NCBI GenBank assembly: GCA_964455335.1
Contig: CAYVVW010000134.1
Coordinates: 1-5,928 of the forward strand
Origin: Marvinbryantia sp964455335
Lineage (GTDB): Bacteria; Bacillota; Clostridia; Lachnospirales; Lachnospiraceae
DNA: 5,928 nt
Direction: 5' to 3'
Shown here: positions 4,148 through 5,928 of the stretch, one piece after another
Layout of the letters: each line of letters begins with the position of its first letter
How positions within the stretch are numbered: position 1 is the stretch's first letter
Notes under the pieces: generated by a model
What the model was told of the DNA's origin: nothing
The model's database searches: none
Seen by the model: the letters and a program-made list of their open reading frames with translations, nothing else
Made by a program: the position numbers and the translations under genes

Positions 4148-5506
4148 ATGACTGTCACCGCCATCATCGCAGAATATAACCCGTTTCACAATGGGCACGC
4201 GTACCATCTGCAACTGTCGCGCAAGGAGACAAACGCCGATTTTCTGGTTGTCGTCATGAGCGGCGATTTCGTGCAGCGCGGCGAGCCTGCCGTGATTGGC
4301 AAGTTCGCCCGCGCAAAGATGGCGCTGGCGGCGGGCGCGGATCTCGTGCTGGAGCTGCCGCCCTGCTACGCGTGCGCGAGCGCCGAATATTTCGCGGGCG
4401 GCGCGGTATCCTTGTTAAACAGCCTCGGCTGCGTGGATTATTTATGCTTTGGCAGCGAGTCCGGCGACATTTCTGCCCTGTCCGTGGCAGCGGACATCCT
4501 CGCGCGCGAGCCGCAGGCCTACCGCGCCGCATTAAAACATGCGCTGCGCATGGGAGACCCCTACCCAAAGGCACGGCAATTTGCCCTTTCGCAAGCCCTT
4601 GCAAACAGCGCTGCCAGTGACGCCCTTTCGCAAACCCTTGCAAACAACGCTGCCAGTGATACCCTTTCGCAGCCAAATGACATTCTCGGCACGGAATACC
4701 TAAAAGCCCTGAAAAAGACGGAAAGCCGCATCCGCCCCATCGCCATCCGCCGTAAGGGAAGCGGCTACCACGACCGCTCCCTCGCGGGAGGCTATCCCTC
4801 GGCGACCGCCATCCGGGAGGCATTTTGGCAGGCGGATGCCGGTTTTCCCGCCGTCCAGGAGGACATTTCGGATGTTCGGACATTCATTCCGAACGTTCCG
4901 CCTGCCATGCCGGATGTCCGATCTTTCGTGCCGGATGCGGCGTTTTCCTGCCTAAAAGACGCATGGGGAAAGCAATTCCCCCTCTTTTTGGATGACTTTT
5001 CGTTTGTGATGCACCATTGCCTGTTGTCCGCGTCCTCTTTTGCCGATTACATGGGCTTTTTTGACGTGCCTGAGACACTGGCCCGCCGCATCTTCCGCAT
5101 GCGCTACGCGTTCACCGACCCCACATCGTTTACGTCGCTTGTTTGGACGCGCAATTTCACAAAAGCACAGGTGCGCCGCGCCCTGCTGCACATTCTGCTC
5201 TCCATCCCCGCTGACCTTGCGGGGCTGTCCCAATTTCGCCATGATTACGCAAAAATACTGGGGCTGCGGCGATCCGCTGGCGAACTCTTGCGCGCGATCA
5301 AAACAAAAGGGCATCTGCCGCTCCTTGCGAAACCGGCCGACGCCCGCGCCATCCTCTCCCAATATTATGAACCGGAAAAAGCCCAGGAGGCACTTTCTTT
5401 CCTGTCTGCCGACAGGCACTGCCACGATGTCTACCAGGCTGCCCTCACCGCAAAATTCCACGAAAAAGCGGTGAGCGAAAACGCGCATGGCATCTGCGTG
5501 CTGTGA
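4148..5506 (+). CDS. tmcAL: tRNA(Met) cytidine acetate ligase TmcAL (YlbM)
   Basis: Cytoplasmic tRNA-modifying enzyme that activates acetate with ATP to acetyl-adenylate and acetylates N4 of the wobble cytidine (C34) of elongator tRNA-Met, the function established for the B. subtilis YlbM protein. The nucleotidyltransferase fold is clear: EYNPFHNGH at 9-17 with the HxGH motif at 14-17, MSGDFVQRGEPA at 37-48, KFARAKMALAAGADLVLELP at 52-71, GSESGD at 102-107, RRKGSGYHD at 201-209 and SATAIREAF at 218-226. The ATG at 4148 has AAAGGAG 7 nt upstream. The protein is 452 residues, against roughly 400-415 usual for the family; the excess corresponds to an in-frame 13-residue duplication (about 146-177) and a 14-residue duplication (about 241-264). 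Whether these disturb activity is unknown; all motifs I recognise are intact. It is convergent with the nuclease-like gene downstream. Confidence 0.95.
   Translation: MTVTAIIAEYNPFHNGHAYHLQLSRKETNADFLVVVMSGDFVQRGEPAVIGKFARAKMALAAGADLVLELPPCYACASAEYFAGGAVSLLNSLGCVDYLCFGSESGDISALSVAADILAREPQAYRAALKHALRMGDPYPKARQFALSQALANSAASDALSQTLANNAASDTLSQPNDILGTEYLKALKKTESRIRPIAIRRKGSGYHDRSLAGGYPSATAIREAFWQADAGFPAVQEDISDVRTFIPNVPPAMPDVRSFVPDAAFSCLKDAWGKQFPLFLDDFSFVMHHCLLSASSFADYMGFFDVPETLARRIFRMRYAFTDPTSFTSLVWTRNFTKAQVRRALLHILLSIPADLAGLSQFRHDYAKILGLRRSAGELLRAIKTKGHLPLLAKPADARAILSQYYEPEKAQEALSFLSADRHCHDVYQAALTAKFHEKAVSENAHGICVL
4583..4681 (+). repeat. 39-bp tandem repeat (about 2.5 units) inside tmcAL
   Basis: Units lie at 4583-4621 and 4622-4660, with a partial third from 4661. 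Units 1 and 2 differ at only a few bases. They encode LSQALANSAASDA then LSQTLANNAASDT then LSQPND, just before the conserved ILGTEYLKAL stretch of the enzyme. The period is divisible by three, so the frame is kept. Confidence 0.92.
4870..4937 (+). repeat. 42-bp imperfect repeat with internal hairpin inside tmcAL
   Basis: GGATGTTCGGACATTCATTC (from 4870) recurs in altered form from 4912 (GGATGTCCGATCTTTCGTGC). It encodes DVRTFIPN and DVRSFVPD, 14 residues apart. The first copy also forms a hairpin: 4870-4880 pairs with 4888-4898 over a 7-nt loop, 11 pairs of which two are G-T wobbles. Confidence 0.75.
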
Positions 5507-5540
5507 GCATGGCATCTGTGTGCCGTGGGCATGACCGCAG
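5485..5540. repeat. 22-bp tandem duplication across the tmcAL stop codon
   Basis: Unit 1 (5485-5506) starts GCATGGCATCTG and ends exactly with the TGA stop. Unit 2 (5507-5528) repeats it with three changes, one of which turns the TGA into TGG. A partial third copy, GCATGACC, follows at 5529. Confidence 0.85.
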
Positions 5541-5582
5541 TCTCCTGCCCCGAACTGCCATTCGAGAAATCCTTCTATACGT

Positions 5583-5652
5583 AAACGACAACTGTATTTC
5601 ATAAACGACAACGATATTTCTCAAACGGCAACTGTATTTGCCGTTTGCGATC
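5583..5652. repeat. Three 20-bp tandem units merging into a dispersed-palindrome copy
   Basis: Units lie at 5583-5602, 5603-5622 and 5623-5642, each of the form AAACG(A/G)CAAC..TATTT. The third unit plus the following bases form a perfect 10-bp hairpin (5622-5631 with 5638-5647, loop CTGTAT), and GCGATC follows, as at 4023-4028. The element lies between two convergent genes and touches the minus-strand stop codon. Without a T-run on either side, a terminator role is only possible. Confidence 0.8.
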
Positions 5653-5928
5653 ATTTTCCAACCAGAACTTTCTTCCCATCGAACGCAAAGCCGTATTTGA
5701 GGATCTTCCCCTCCTCAAACCCATGGGCGATGAGGTTCTGCGCGTAATTTTTCTCCTCGATCTGCCGCAAGGCTCGTTGTACCGTCTGGGAGAGGTCTTT
5801 TTCTGTCTTGCGGTCGCGCACCTTGAACTCTATGAGGATCGCGGGATCAACCTTTGGCTTTTTCGGCATCATCTGCAGGTCGTACCGCCCGTCGCCGCTC
5901 TCCCGGTTGCTCTCGATCACATAACGCC
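5651..5928 (-). CDS. PD-(D/E)XK nuclease-like domain protein, C-terminal fragment (5' end outside window)
   Basis: The frame enters from the right edge of the window and ends at the TGA read from 5653-5651 on the minus strand, giving about 91 residues. The sequence matches the C-terminal part of the large DUF1703-type family (AAA-ATPase-like N-terminus plus PD-(D/E)XK nuclease-like C-terminus, normally over 500 residues). Visible marks are NRESGDGRYDL, supplying the acidic residue, then AILIEFKV with the E-x-K motif, then ALRQIEEKNYA, and the ending YGFAFDGKKVLVG, which is characteristic of the family. In vivo function of these proteins is not established; they are common in multiple copies in anaerobic gut and oral bacteria. 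A GTG at 5920 is not taken as the start because the frame and the family sequence continue upstream. The gene is convergent with tmcAL. Confidence 0.88.
   Translation of the reverse strand, partial: RYVIESNRESGDGRYDLQMMPKKPKVDPAILIEFKVRDRKTEKDLSQTVQRALRQIEEKNYAQNLIAHGFEEGKILKYGFAFDGKKVLVGK

Noticed and set aside
3867..4151. Plus-strand frame with NTNKI-type pentapeptide repeats overlapping the tmcAL start
   Set aside because: It starts at TTG without a ribosome binding site and consists of palindromes and the 15-bp array, so it is best read as leader DNA.
4952..5611. 219-codon minus-strand frame opposite the 3' half of tmcAL
   Set aside because: It is a shadow of tmcAL, which has all family motifs on the plus strand.

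Overview
The window looks like chromosomal DNA from a moderately high-GC Firmicute of the Clostridia, probably Lachnospiraceae-like. That is an inference from the gene families (YtrA-type GntR regulator, ABC-2 permease with a large soluble tail, TmcAL/YlbM, PD-(D/E)XK protein of the DUF1703 type) and from strong AGGAGG-type ribosome binding sites. No rRNA, tRNA, CRISPR array or insertion sequence is visible.

Layout. Positions 1-471 hold no convincing gene. They contain two tandem-repeat tracts, an 11-bp-arm hairpin, one copy of a dispersed palindromic element, and then a clear promoter (TTGACA, 17 bp, TATGCT) with a 23-nt near-perfect palindromic operator at the expected transcription start. 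Positions 472 to about 3809 form a tight three-gene operon on the plus strand: a GntR/YtrA repressor, an ABC ATPase and an ABC permease. Each pair of genes overlaps, by 8 bp and 26 bp. The likely logic is an autoregulated, stress- or ligand-responsive export or membrane-remodelling ABC system like B. subtilis ytr; the substrate is unknown. A run of 10 Ns (3780-3789) sits at the permease C-terminus, so its true end is unresolved. About 330 bp of repeat-filled, gene-free DNA follow. Next comes tmcAL (4148-5506), encoding tRNA(Met) cytidine acetate ligase, and facing it from the minus strand the C-terminal end of a PD-(D/E)XK nuclease-like protein that runs off the window.

The most unusual property is the density of short tandem duplications. 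About ten tracts with unit lengths of 15, 20, 22, 25, 27, 29, 32, 39, 42 and 44 bp lie in under 6 kb. Those inside genes all have unit lengths divisible by three and stay in frame, adding low-complexity tails or inserts to the GntR regulator and to TmcAL. In addition, a palindromic element with the core CGGCAA-(ATAC..)-TTGCCG occurs in every intergenic gap; its best copy (3991-4030) is a 17-bp stem in which two non-Watson-Crick positions are G-U wobbles. No completely new enzymatic system is evident. The repeat and hairpin landscape and its intrusion into conserved genes are what deserve follow-up.
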